Source: Acanthosepion esculentum
Lineage: Eukaryota > Mollusca > Cephalopoda > Sepiida > Sepiidae
Reading direction: 5' to 3'
Length of the DNA stretch: 64,000 bases
NCBI GenBank assembly: GCA_964036315.1
Contig: CAXIWW010000817.1
Span: 9,335,501-9,399,500, forward strand
The position numbers and the translations under genes were made by a program. The notes under the pieces were generated by a model, which had not been told where the DNA came from, did no database searches, and saw nothing but the letters and a program-made list of their open reading frames with translations. Positions 24,957-36,660 of this stretch are shown here, in pieces. Numbering within the stretch: the first letter of the stretch is position 1; each line of letters begins with the position of its first letter.

Positions 24957-27065
24957 TGCTGCTACAAAACGGCATTTCCTGGCTCTTTTGTGAAAACTGC
25001 CTTACAAGCAATCTCAGGCTGATACAAGCCCACACCTGCTGGCTTTTCTGTGAAAACTGCGCTAAAATCAATCTCTGGCTGCTACAAGCTGACTACGCCT
25101 GTCTCTTTTGTGGCCACTGCCTTACAAGCTCATCTCAGGTTGCTAAAAATCGACATCTCCTGACTCTTTTGTGAAAACTGCCTTATAATCAATCTCAGGC
25201 TGCAGTAAGCTAATTCTCCTGGCTTTTTGTGCCATTTGCCTTACAAGCAATCCCACGCAGCTACGAGCCCATTTCTCCTGGCTTGTTGTGACAACTGCCT
25301 TACAACGAATCTCAGGCTGCAGGAAGCCCAATTCTGCTGGCTCATTTTGTGAAAACAGCCTTTCAAGCAATCTCAGGCTGCTACAATCCGAATACGCCTG
25401 GCTCTTTTGTGACGCCTGCCTTACAAGCAATCTCAGGCTGCTACGAGCCCATTTCTCCTGGCTTTTTGTGGAAAGTGCCTTACACGCAAACATAGGATTC
25501 TACGAGCCGGTTCTCCTGGGAGATTTGTGAAAATTGCCTTACAAGCAATCTCATTCTTCTACAAGCCTACACCTGCTGGCACTTTTAAGACAACTGCATT
25601 ACAAGCAATCTCAGGCTCCTAAAATTCGATCTCCTGGGTCTTTCGTGACAACTGCCTTACAAGCAATCTCAGGCTGCAGCAAGCCCAATGTTCCTGGCTT
25701 TTTTGCAAATTGCCTTACAAAATAATCCCAGGCTGCTACGAGCCGATTTCTCAAGGCTCTTTTGTGGCGACTGCCTTACAAGCAATCTCAGGCTGCTACA
25801 AGACGAATTCTACTGGCTCTTTTGTGACAACTCCCTTACAAGCAATGTCAGGCTGCTATGATCCGATTTCTCTTAAGACTTTTGTGAAAACTGCCTTACA
25901 TGAAATCTCAGGCTGCTACAAGCCGAATACGCCTTGCTCTTTTGTGGCAACTGCCTTACAAGCAGTCTCAGGCTGCTACAAAACGACATATCCTGGCTCT
26001 TTTGTGAAAACTGCCTTACAACGATCTCAGGCTAATACGAGCCTACACCTGCTGGCTCGTCTGTGAAAACTGCCTTACAAGCAATCTCAGGCTGCTATGG
26101 GCCGACTTCATCGGGCAATTTGTGAAAACTGTCTTACAAAGGATCTCAGGTTGCTCCTGCCTCTATTCTGCCAACTGCCTTCCAAGCAATCTCAGGCTTC
26201 TACGAGCCTGGCTCTTCTATGACAACTGCCTTACAAGCAATCTCAGGCTGCTACGAGCCGATCTCCTGGCTCTTTTGTGCCAATTGCCTTACAAGCCATC
26301 CCAGCCTCTACTAGCGGATTTCTCCATGCTCTTTTGTGGCAACTGCCTTAAAAGCAATCTCAGGCTGCTACAAGCCGAATTCTGCTGGCTCTTTTGTGAC
26401 AACTGATTAAAAGCAATCTCAGGCTTCTACGAGCCGTCATATTTTTTTGTGACAAATGCCTTAAAAGCAATCTCAGACTGCTACAAGCCGTCTACGCCTG
26501 GCCTTACAAGCAATCTCAGGGTTCAGCAAGCCTAATTCTACTGGCTTTTTGCCAATTGCCTTACAAACCATCCCAGGCTGCTGCGGGCTGATTTCTTCTG
26601 GCTCTTTTGTGGCAACTGCCTTACAAGCAATCTCAGGCTGCTACAAGCCGACTTCTCCTGGCTCTTTTGTGACAACTGCCTTACAAGCAATGTCAGGCTG
26701 CTCCGAGCCGACTTCTCTTGGCTCTCTTGTGAAAACTGCCTTACAAGCAATCTCAGGCTTCTACAAGCCGAATACGCCTGGCTCTTTTGTAGCAACTGCC
26801 TTACATGCAATCACAGCAGCAAGCCCAATTATCTTGGATTTTTGTGCCAGTTTCATTACAAGCAATTCTACGCAGCTACGAGCCCGTTTCCCCTGGCTTT
26901 TTGTGAAAATTGCTTTACACGCAATCTCAGGCTTCTACAAACTTACACCTTCTGACTCTTTTTTGACAACTCCCTTACAAGCAATCTCCCGCTGCTATCG
27001 GCCGACTTCTCCGGGCTATTTGTGAAAACTGTCTTACAAAGGATCTCAGGCTGCTACAAGCCGAT
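24903..27065 (+). repeat. Segmental duplication, direct copy B (partner 3432-5340)
   Basis: Third copy of the 393/60 boundary and its monomer succession, in the same orientation as 3432-5340 and inverted relative to 1-1384. At the boundary it lacks most of the first 60-bp monomer: aaaaatctgctgctac instead of aaaaatcccttacaagcaat. Around 26080-26240 it retains monomers shared with the left arm at about 60-240 but missing from copy A near 4600. Confidence 0.85.
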
Positions 27066-28831
27066 TTCTAATGCCTCTTTTGCAGCAACTGCCTTACAAG
27101 CAATCTCAGTCTGCAACAAGCCGACTTCTCCTGGCTCTTTTGTGAAAACTGCCTTACAAGCAATGTCAGACTGCTACGAGCCGACTTCTCTTGGCTCTTT
27201 TGTGAAAACTGCCTTTCAAGCAATCTCAGGCTTCTACAAACCCACATCTCTTGTCTCTTTTGTGAAAACTGCCTTACAAGCAATCTCAGCCTGCTACAAG
27301 CCGAATTGGCCGCTACAAATCGACATATACTGGTTCTTTTGTGACAACTGCCTTACAAGCAATCTCAGGCTGACGCTAGTCCAATTCTCCTTATTTTTGT
27401 GCTAATTGCTTTACAACCAATCCCAGGCTGCTACGAACCGATTTCTCCTGGCTCATCTGTGTCATCTGCCCTAAAAGCATTCTCAGGCTGCAGCAATATG
27501 AATTCTCCTGGCTTTTTGTGCAAATTGCCTTACAAGCAATCCCAGGCGTCTACGAGCCGATTTCTCCTGGCGCTTTTGTGGCAACTGCCTTACAAGAAAT
27601 CTCAGGCTGCTACAAGCCGAATTCTCCTGGCGCTTTTATGACAACTGCCTTACAATCAATGTCAGGCTGCTACGAGCCGACTTATCTTGGCTCTATTGTG
27701 AAACTGCCTTACAAGCAATCTCAGGCCGCTACAAGCCGAAGACGCCTGGCTCGTTTGTGAGACTGCCTTGCAAGAAATCTCAGGCAGCTACAAATCGAGA
27801 TCTCCTGTCTCTTTTGTGACAACTGTCTTGCAAGCAATCTCAGGCTGACGCCAGCACAATTCTCCTTATTTTTGTGCCAATTGACTTAAAGCAATCCCAG
27901 ACGGCTACGTGTCGATTTCTCCAGGCACTTTTGTGGGAACTTCCTTGCAAGCAATCTCAGGCTGCAGCAAACCCAATTCTCCTGGTTCATTTGTGGCAAC
28001 TGCCTTACATGCAATCTCACGCTGCTACAAAACGACATCTACAGTCACTTTTTTTAAAAACTGCCTTACAAGCAATCTCAGCCTGCTACAAGCCGAATAC
28101 GCCTTGCTCTTTTGTGAAACTGCTTTACAAGGAATCTCAGGCCGCTATAAATCGACATATCCTGGCTCTTTTGTGACAACTGCCTTACAAGCAATCTCAG
28201 GCATCCGGTAGTCCAATTCTCCTGATTTTTTTTGCCAATTGCCATACAAGTAATCTCAGGTTGCTACGAACCGATTTCCCCAGGCTCATCTGTGGCATCT
28301 GCCTTACAAGCATTCTCAGGCTGCAGCATTATGAATTCTCCTGGCTTTTTGTGCGAATTGCCTTACAAGCAATCCCAGGCAGCGACAAGCCAATTTCTCC
28401 TGGCTCTTTTGTGGCAACTGCCTTACAAGCAATATCAGGCTGCTACGAGCCGACTTCTCCTGACTCTTTTGTGACAACTGCCTTACAAGCAATCTCAGGC
28501 AACTACAAGCCGAATACGCCTGGCTCTTTTGTGAGAACTGCCTTGCAAGAAATCTCATGCCGCTACAAATCGACATATTCTGTCTCTTTTGTGACAACTG
28601 CCTTACAAGCAATCTCAGGCTCCTGCAAGCCGAATTCTCCTGGCTCTTTTGTGCAAATTGATTTACAAGAAATCCCAGGCGTCTACGAGCCGACGTATCT
28701 TGGCTCTTTTGTGAAAACTGCTTTCAAAGCAATCTAGGCTGCTACAAATCATCTCCTGTCTCTTTTTTTCAAAACTGCCTTACAAGCAATCTCAGCCTGC
28801 TACAAGCCGAATACGCCTAGCTCTTGTGTGA
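24957..28831 (+). repeat. 60-bp satellite array, plus orientation, block 3
   Basis: About 64 monomers of the 60-bp family. The first 2.1 kb match 3485-5340. The stretch near 27080-27300 matches 7130-7350 (aatctcagtctgcaacaag and neighbours). From about 27380 it carries the gcagcaatatgaattctcc group also seen near 7590 and 17775. It ends at gcctagctcttgtgtgaag, where the C-rich family begins with ccccacccagaagacagtc. Confidence 0.94.
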
Positions 28832-29180
28832 AGCCCCACCCAGAAGACAGTCCCAGAAAGACCCACTCAGACGAATCCAAGTCCCAGAAAGTCCCACGCA
28901 GACGACCCCCAGTCCCAGAAAGTCCCACGCAGACGACCCCCAGTCCCAGAAAGTCAAACGCAGACGACCCCCACCCAGAAGACAGTCCCATATATCCAAC
29001 GCAGACGACCCTCCCACCAAGGAGACAGTCCCAGAAAGTCCCAGGCAGACGACCCCCAGTCCAAGAAAGTCCCACGCAGAAGACCTCCCACCCAGGGGAC
29101 AGACCCAGAAAGTCCCACGCAGATGACCCCTCACCCAGGAGACAGACCCAGAAAGTCCCACGCAGACGACCCCCAGTCCC

Positions 29181-29610
29181 AGAAAGTTCCACGCAGACGA
29201 CACCGCACCCAGGAGACTGTCACAGAAAGTCCCACGCAGACGACCCCCAGTCCCAGAAAGTCCCAAGCAGACGACCCCCAGTCCCAGAAGGTCCCACGCA
29301 GACGAACCCTAATCCCAGAAAGTCCCACGCAGACGACCCCCACCCAGGAGACAGTCCCAGAAAGTCCCACGCAGAAGACCCCCAGTCCCAGAAAGTCCCA
29401 CGCAGACGACCACCCACCCAGGAGACAGTCCCAGAAAGTCCCACGCAGACGACACCCAGTCCCAAAAAGTCCCACGCAGAAGACCCCCAGTCCCAGAAAG
29501 TCCCATGCAGACGACCCCCACCCAGGAGACAGTCCCAGAGAGTCCCACGCAGTCGACCCCCGACCCAGGAGACAGTCCCAGAAAGTCCCACGCAGACGAA
29601 CCCCAGTCCC
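29181..29610 (+). repeat. 430-bp tandem duplication, copy 1
   Basis: Starts with agaaagttccacgcagacg, a private ttcc variant. The same succession repeats 430 bp later, including gactgtcacagaaag, the cccagaaggtccc unit, aaccctaatcccag, the ccaaaaagtccc unit and agagagtcccacgcagtcg. I found no difference by eye. Confidence 0.9.
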
Positions 29611-30040
29611 AGAAAGTTCCACGCAGACGACACCGCACCCAGGAGACTGTCACAGAAAGTCCCACGCAGACGACCCCCAGTCCCAGAAAGTCCCAAGCAG
29701 ACGACCCCCAGTCCCAGAAGGTCCCACGCAGACGAACCCTAATCCCAGAAAGTCCCACGCAGACGACCCCCACCCAGGAGACAGTCCCAGAAAGTCCCAC
29801 GCAGAAGACCCCCAGTCCCAGAAAGTCCCACGCAGACGACCACCCACCCAGGAGACAGTCCCAGAAAGTCCCACGCAGACGACACCCAGTCCCAAAAAGT
29901 CCCACGCAGAAGACCCCCAGTCCCAGAAAGTCCCATGCAGACGACCCCCACCCAGGAGACAGTCCCAGAGAGTCCCACGCAGTCGACCCCCGACCCAGGA
30001 GACAGTCCCAGAAAGTCCCACGCAGACGAACCCCAGTCCC
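29611..30040 (+). repeat. 430-bp tandem duplication, copy 2
   Basis: Direct neighbour and apparent exact copy of 29181-29610. Identity ends before 30051, where the ttcc variant is replaced by the ordinary tccc. Confidence 0.9.
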
Positions 30041-30082
30041 AGAAAGTCCCACGCAGACGACACCCCACCCAGGAGACAGTTT

Positions 30083-30665
30083 TCACAATGTCCCAAACAG
30101 AAAACCCCCCACCCAGGTGACAGTCCCAGAAAGTCCCACAAAGACGACCCCCACTCCCAGAAAGTCCCACGCAGACGGCCCAAGTCTCAGAAAGTCCCAC
30201 GCAGACGAACCCCAGTCCCAGAAAGTCCCACGCAGACGACCCTCAGTCACAGAAAATCCCACGCAGACGTGCCCCACACCCAGGAGACAGTCCCAGAATG
30301 TCCCACGCAGACGACCCCCAGTCTAAGAAATTCCCATGCAGAAGACCGCCACCCAGGAGACATTCCCAGAAAGTCCCTAGCAGACGACCTCCCACACAGG
30401 AGAGAGTCCCAGAAAGTCACACGCAGACGAGACCCCACCCAGGAGACAGTCCAAGAAAATCCCATGCAGACGACCCCACTTCCAGAAAGTCCCACGTAGA
30501 CGGCCCCCAGTCACAGAATGTCCCACGCAGACGACCCCCATTCCCAGAAAGTCCAACGCAGACGACCTCCACCCTGCAGACAGTCCCAGAAAGTCACACG
30601 CACACGACCCCCAGTCCCAGAAAGTCCCACGCAGACGAACCCCAGTCCCTGAAAGTCCCACGCAG
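30083..30665 (+). repeat. 609-bp-offset duplication, copy 1
   Basis: This segment, starting at aatgtcccaaacagaaaacc, recurs 609 bp downstream. Shared private units include cacgcagacgtgccccacac, cagtctaagaaattcccatg, gaccccacttccagaaag and accctgcagacagtcc. Confidence 0.88.
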
Positions 30666-30691
30666 AAAACAACCCACCCAGGAGACAGTTC

Positions 30692-31274
30692 TCACAATGT
30701 CCCAAACAGAAAACCCCCCACCCAGGTGACAGTCCCAGAAAGTCCCACAAAGACGACCCCCACTCCCAGAAAGTCCCACGCAGACGGCCCAAGTCTCAGA
30801 AAGTCCCACGCAGACGAACCCCAGTCCCAGAAAGTCCCACGCAGACGACCCTCAGTCACAGAAAATCCCACGCAGACGTGCCCCACACCCAGGAGACAGT
30901 CCCAGAATGTCCCACGCAGACGACCCCCAGTCTAAGAAATTCCCATGCAGAAGACCGCCACCCAGGAGACATTCCCAGAAAGTCCCTAGCAGACGACCTC
31001 CCACACAGGAGAGAGTCCCAGAAAGTCACACGCAGACGAGACCCCACCCAGGAGACAGTCCAAGAAAATCCCATGCAGACGACCCCACTTCCAGAAAGTC
31101 CCACGTAGACGGCCCCCAGTCACAGAATGTCCCACGCAGACGACCCCCATTCCCAGAAAGTCCAACGCAGACGACCTCCACCCTGCAGACAGTCCCAGAA
31201 AGTCCCACGCACACGACCCCCAGTCCCAGAAAGTCCCACGCAGACGATCCCCAGTCCCTGAAAGTCCCACGCAG
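30692..31274 (+). repeat. 609-bp-offset duplication, copy 2
   Basis: Partner of 30083-30665. A few substitutions separate the copies, for example agtcacacgcacacg in copy 1 and agtcccacgcacacg in copy 2. Its last part also starts the next, 1069-bp duplication. Confidence 0.88.
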
Positions 31275-32197
31275 ACGACACCCTTGTCCCAGAAAGTCCC
31301 ACGAAGACGACCTCCAGTCCAAGAAAGTCCCACGCAGACGACCCACCACCCAGGAGACAGTCCCAGAAAGACCGACGCAGACGACCCCCAGTCCCAGAAA
31401 GTCCCAAAGACGACCCCGCACCCAGGAGACAGTCCCAGAAAGTCCCACGCAGACGAGGCCCCACCCAGGAGACAGTCCCAGAAAGTCCCACGCAGACGAT
31501 CCCCAGTCCCAGAAAGTCACATGCAGAGGACCCCCCACCCAGGTGACAGTCCCAGATATCCCACGCAGACGACCCTGCACCCAGGAGACAGTCCCAGAAA
31601 GTCCCACGCAGACGACCCCCATTCCCAGAAAGTCCCACGCAGACGACCCCCAGTCCCAGGAAGTCCAACGCAGACGACCCACAGTCCAAGGAGACAGTCC
31701 CAGAAAGTCCCACGCAGACGGCCCCCAGTCCGAGAAAGTCCCACGCAGACGACCCCCAGTCCGACAAAGTCTCACGCAGAAGACCCCAGTCCCAGAAAAT
31801 CCCACGCAGACGACACCCCACACAGGAGACAGTTCTCAGAAAGTCCCAAACAGACAACCCCCCACCCAGGAGACAGTGCCAGAAAGTCCCACGCAGACGA
31901 CCCCCACTCCCAGAAACTCCCACGCAGACGACCTCCAGTCCCAGAAAGTCCCACGCAGACGATCCCCAGTCCCAGGAAGTCCAACGCAGACGACCCCAGT
32001 CCCAGGAGACAGTCCCAGAAAGTCCCACGCAGACGGCCACACAGGAGACATTTCTCGGAAAGTCCCAAACTGACGACCCCCCACGCAGGAGACAGTCCCA
32101 GAAAGTCCCACGCAGACGACCCCCACTCCCAGAAAGTCCAACGCAGACGGCCCCCAGTCCCAGAAAGTCACACGCAGACGACCCCCAGTCACAGAAT
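31129..32197 (+). repeat. 1069-bp tandem duplication, copy 1
   Basis: Contains private units such as cacccttgtcccagaaag, gtcccaaagacgaccccgc, acagtccaaggagacagtcc and ggccacacaggagacatttc. All recur about 1069 bp later in the same order. Confidence 0.9.
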
Positions 32198-33262
32198 GTC
32201 CCACGCAGACGACCCCCATTCCCAGAAAGTCCAACGCAGACGACCTCCACCCTGCAGACAGTCCCAGAAAGTCCCACGCACACGACCCCCAGTCCCAGAA
32301 AGTCCCACGCAGACGATCCCCAGTCCCTGAAAGTCCCACGCAGACGACACCCTTGTCCCAGAAAGTCCCACGAAGACGACCTCCAGTCCAAGAAAGTCCC
32401 ACGCAGACGACCCACCACCCAGGAGACAGTCCCAGAAAGACCGACGCAGACGACCCCCAGTCCCAGAAAGTCCCAAAGACGACCCCGCACCCAGGAGACA
32501 GTCCCAGAAAGTCCCACGCAGACGAGGCCCCACCCAGGAGACAGTCCCAGAAAGTCCCACGCAGACGATCCCCAGTCCCAGAAAGTCACATGCAGAGGAC
32601 CCCCCACCCAGGTGACAGTCCCAGATATCCCACGCAGACGACCCTGCACCCAGGAGACAGTCCCAGAAAGTCCCACGCAGACGACCCCCATTCCCAGAAA
32701 GTCCCACGCAGACGACCCCCAGTCCCAGGAAGTCCAACGCAGACGACCCACAGTCCAAGGAGACAGTCCCAGAAAGTCCCACGCAGACGGCCCCCAGTCC
32801 GAGAAAGTCCCACGCAGACGACCCCCAGTCCGACAAAGTCTCACGCAGAAGACCCCAGTCCCAGAAAATCCCACGCAGACTACAACCCACACAGGAGACA
32901 GTTCTCAGAAAGTCCCAAACAGACAACCCCCACCCAGGAGACAGTGCCAGAAAGTCCCACGCAGACGACCCCAACTCCCAGAAACTCCCACGCAGACGAC
33001 CTCCAGTCCCAGAAAGTCCCACGCAGACGATCCCCAGTCCCAGGAAGTCCAACGCAGACGACCCCAGTCCCAGGAGACAGTCCCAGAAAGTCCCACGCAG
33101 ACGGCCACACAGGAGACATTTCTCGGAAAGTCCCAAACTGACGACCCCCCACGCAGGAGACAGTCCCAGAAAGTCCCACGCAGACGACCCCCACTCCCAG
33201 AAAGTCCAACGCAGACGGCCCCCAGTCCCAGAAAGTCACACGCAGACGACCCCCAGTCACAG
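32198..33262 (+). repeat. 1069-bp tandem duplication, copy 2
   Basis: Partner of 31129-32197. Visible differences are gactacaaccc near 32880 for gacgacacccc near 31816, and one C fewer in the run near 32927. Identity ends at about 33262. Confidence 0.9.
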
Positions 33263-36200
33263 AAAATCCAACGGAGACGTTCCCCCCACCAAGGAGTCAG
33301 TCCCAGAATGTCCCACGCAGACGACCCCCAGTCTAAGAAAGTCCCATGAAGACGACACCCAGTCCCTGAAAGTCCAACGGAGACGACCCCCCACGCAGGA
33401 GACAGTCCCAGAAAGTCCCACGCAAAAGACCCCCAGTCCCAGAAAGTCCCATGAAGACGACCCCCACCAAGGAGACAGTCCCAGAAAGTCCTATGCAGAC
33501 GACCCCCACTCCCAGAAAGTCCCTCGTAGACGGCCCCAGTCACAGAAAGTCCAACGCAGACGACTCCCAGTCCCAGAAACTCCCACGCAGACGACCCCAC
33601 CCAGGAGACAGTCCCAGAAAGTCCCACGCAGAAGACCCCCAGTCCCAGAAAGTCCCACGCAGACGACCCCCCTGCCAGGAGACAGTCCCAGAAAGTCCCA
33701 CGCAAACGACCCCCAGTCACAGAAAGTCCCACGCAGACGACCCCCAGTCCCAGAAAGTCCAACGCAGACGAACCCCAGTCCAAGAAAGTACCACGGAGAC
33801 GAACCCCCACCCAGGACGAACCCACAGTCCCAGAAAGACCCACGGAGACGACCCCCAGTCCCAGAAAGTCCCACGCAGACGACACCCCCACCCAGGAGAC
33901 AGTCCCAGAAAGTCCCACGCAGACGACCCCCAGTCCCAGAAAATCCAACGCAGACGAGCCCCATTCCCAGAAAGTCCCACGCAGACGACCCCACACCCAG
34001 AAGGCAGTCCCAGAAAGTCCCAAAAAGACGACCCCCACCAAGGAGACAATCCCAGAAAGTCCCAAAAAGACGACCCCCAGTCCCAGAATGTCCCACGCAA
34101 ACGACCCCCAGTCCAACAAAGTCCAACGCAGAAAACACCGCACCCAGGAGACTGTCCCAGAATGACCCACGCAGACGATCCCCAGTCCAAGAAAGTCCCA
34201 CGCAGACGAGTCCCCACCAAGGAAACAGTCCCAGAAAGTCCCACGCAGACGACCTCACACCCAGGAGAGATTCCCAGAATGATCCACGTAGACGACCCCC
34301 AGTCCCAGAAAGTCCCATGCAGACGAAACCCCACCCCGGAGACTGTCCCAGAAAGTCCCACGCAGACGAGCCCCCACCCAGGAGACAGTCCCAGAAAATC
34401 CCAGGCAGACGATCCCCAGTCCCAGAAAGTCACATGCAGACGACCCCCCACCCAGGTGACAGTCCCAGATATACCACGCAGACGACCCCCACCCAGGAGA
34501 CAGTCCCAGAAAGTCCCACGCAGACGACCCCCCAACCAGGAGACAGTCCCAGAAAGTCCCACGCAGACGACCCCCATTCCCAGAAAGTCCCACGCAGACG
34601 ACCCCCAGTCACAGGAAGTCCAACGCAGACGACCCACAGTCCAAGGAGACAGTCCCAGAAAGTCCCACGAAGACGGCCCCCAGTCCCAGAAAGTCCCACG
34701 CAGACGACCCCCAGTCCGACAAACTCACACGCAGAAGATCCCAGTCCCAGGAAGTCCCACGCAGACGACACCCCACACAGGAGACAGTTCTCAGAAAGTC
34801 CCAAACAGACGACCCCCCACCCAGGAGACAGTCCCAGAAAGTCCCACGCAGACGACCCCCACACCCAGAAAGTCCCATGCAGACGACCCCTAGTCCCAGA
34901 AAGACCCACGAAGACGACCCCCAGTCCCAGGAAGTCCAACGCAGACGACCCACAGTCCCAGGAAGTCCAACGCAGACGACCCCCAGTCCCAGGAGACAGT
35001 CCCAGAAAGTCCCACGCAGAAGGCGCCCAGTCCCAGAAAGTCCCACGCAGACGACCCCAAGTCCCAGAAAGTCACACGCAGAAGACCCCCAGTTCCAGAA
35101 AGTCCCACGCAGACGACACCCCACACAGGAGACATTTCTCGGAAAGTCCCAAACAGACGAACCCCCTCCCAGGAGACAGTCCCAGAAAGTCCCACGCAGA
35201 CGACCCCCACTCCCAGAAAGTCCAACGCAGACGGCCCCCAGTCCCAGAAAGTCCCACGCAGTCGACCCCAAGTCAGAGAAAATCCGACGCAGACGATCCC
35301 CCCACCCAAGAGACAGTCCCAGAATGTCCCACGCAGACGACCCCCAGTCTAAGAAAGTCCCATGAAGACGACCCCCACCAAGGAGACAGTCCCAGAAAGT
35401 CCCATGCAGACGACCCCCACTCCCAGAAAGTCCCTCGTAGACGGCCCCCAATCACAGAAAATTCCAACGCACGAGTCCCAGTCCCAGAGACTCCCACGCT
35501 GACGACCCCCACCCAGCAGACAGTCCCAGAAAGTCCCACGCAGACGACCCCCAGTCCCAGAAAGTCCCATGCAGACGAACCCCACCCAGGAGACAGTCCC
35601 AGAAAGTCCCACGCAGACGACCCCTGTCCCAGAAAGTCCCACGCAGACGACCCGCAGTCCCAGAAAGTCCAACGCAGACGAACCCCAGTCCCAGAAAGTC
35701 CAACGGAGACGAACCACCACCCAGGAGACAGTCCCAGAAAGACCCACGGAGACGACCCCCAGTCCCAGAAAGACCCACGCAGACGACACCCCCACCCAGG
35801 AGACAATCCCAGAAAGTCCCACGCAGACGACCCCCAGTCCCAGAAAATCCAACGCAGACGAGCCCCATTCCCACAAAGTCCCACGCAGACGACCCCACAC
35901 CCAGGAGACTGTCCCACAATGACCCACGCAGACGAGTCCCCACCCAGGAAACAGTCCCAGAAAGTCCCTCGCAGACGACCCCACACCCAGGAGAGAGTCC
36001 CAGAAAGTCCCACGCAGACGAACCCCCACCCAGAAGACAGTCTCGGAAAGACCCACGCAGACGACCCCCAGTCCCAGAAAGACACACCCAGACGATCCCC
36101 AGTCCCAGAAAAATCCCACACAGACGACCCCCCATCTACGAGAGTGTCCCAGAAAGACCCACGCAGACGGCACCCAGTCCCAGAAAGTCCCACGCAGACG

Positions 36201-36660
36201 ACCCCCAGTCCCAGAAAGCCCACGCAGACGACCCCCATTCCCAGAAAGTCCGACGCAGACTACCCCCAGTCCCAGAATGTCCCACGCAGTCGACACCCTA
36301 CCAAGGAGACAGTCCCAGAAATTCCCACGCAGACGACCCCCACTCCCAGAAAAACCCACGCAGACGAGCCCCCACCCAGGAGACAGTCCCAGAACGTCCC
36401 ACGCTGACGACCCCCCACGCATGAGACAGTCCCAGAAAGTCTAACGCAGACGAACACCCACCCAGGAGACAGTCGCAGAAAGACCCACGCAGACGAGCCA
36501 CAGTCCCAGAAAGTCCCAAGCAGACGACCCCAGTCCCAGAAAGTCCCACGCAGACGAGCCCACACCCAGGAGACAGTCCCAGAAAGTCCCAGGCAGATGA
36601 CCCCCAGTCCCAGAAAGTCCCACGCAGACGACCCCCAGTCCCAGAAAGTCCCACGCAGAC

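Noticed and set aside
34317..36407. A 696-codon plus-strand open frame, and similar frames at 47624-49609 (+), 58926-60746 (+), 45869-47656 (-) and 31120-32892 (-), resembling a Pro/Arg/Ser-rich or Gly/Leu/Trp-rich repeat protein
   Set aside because: All six frames of the same DNA are open because the 31/43-bp units and their complements lack stops. Frame rotates with every unit, start codons are chance variants, and indel-like unit changes are tolerated freely. Nothing indicates selection on protein.
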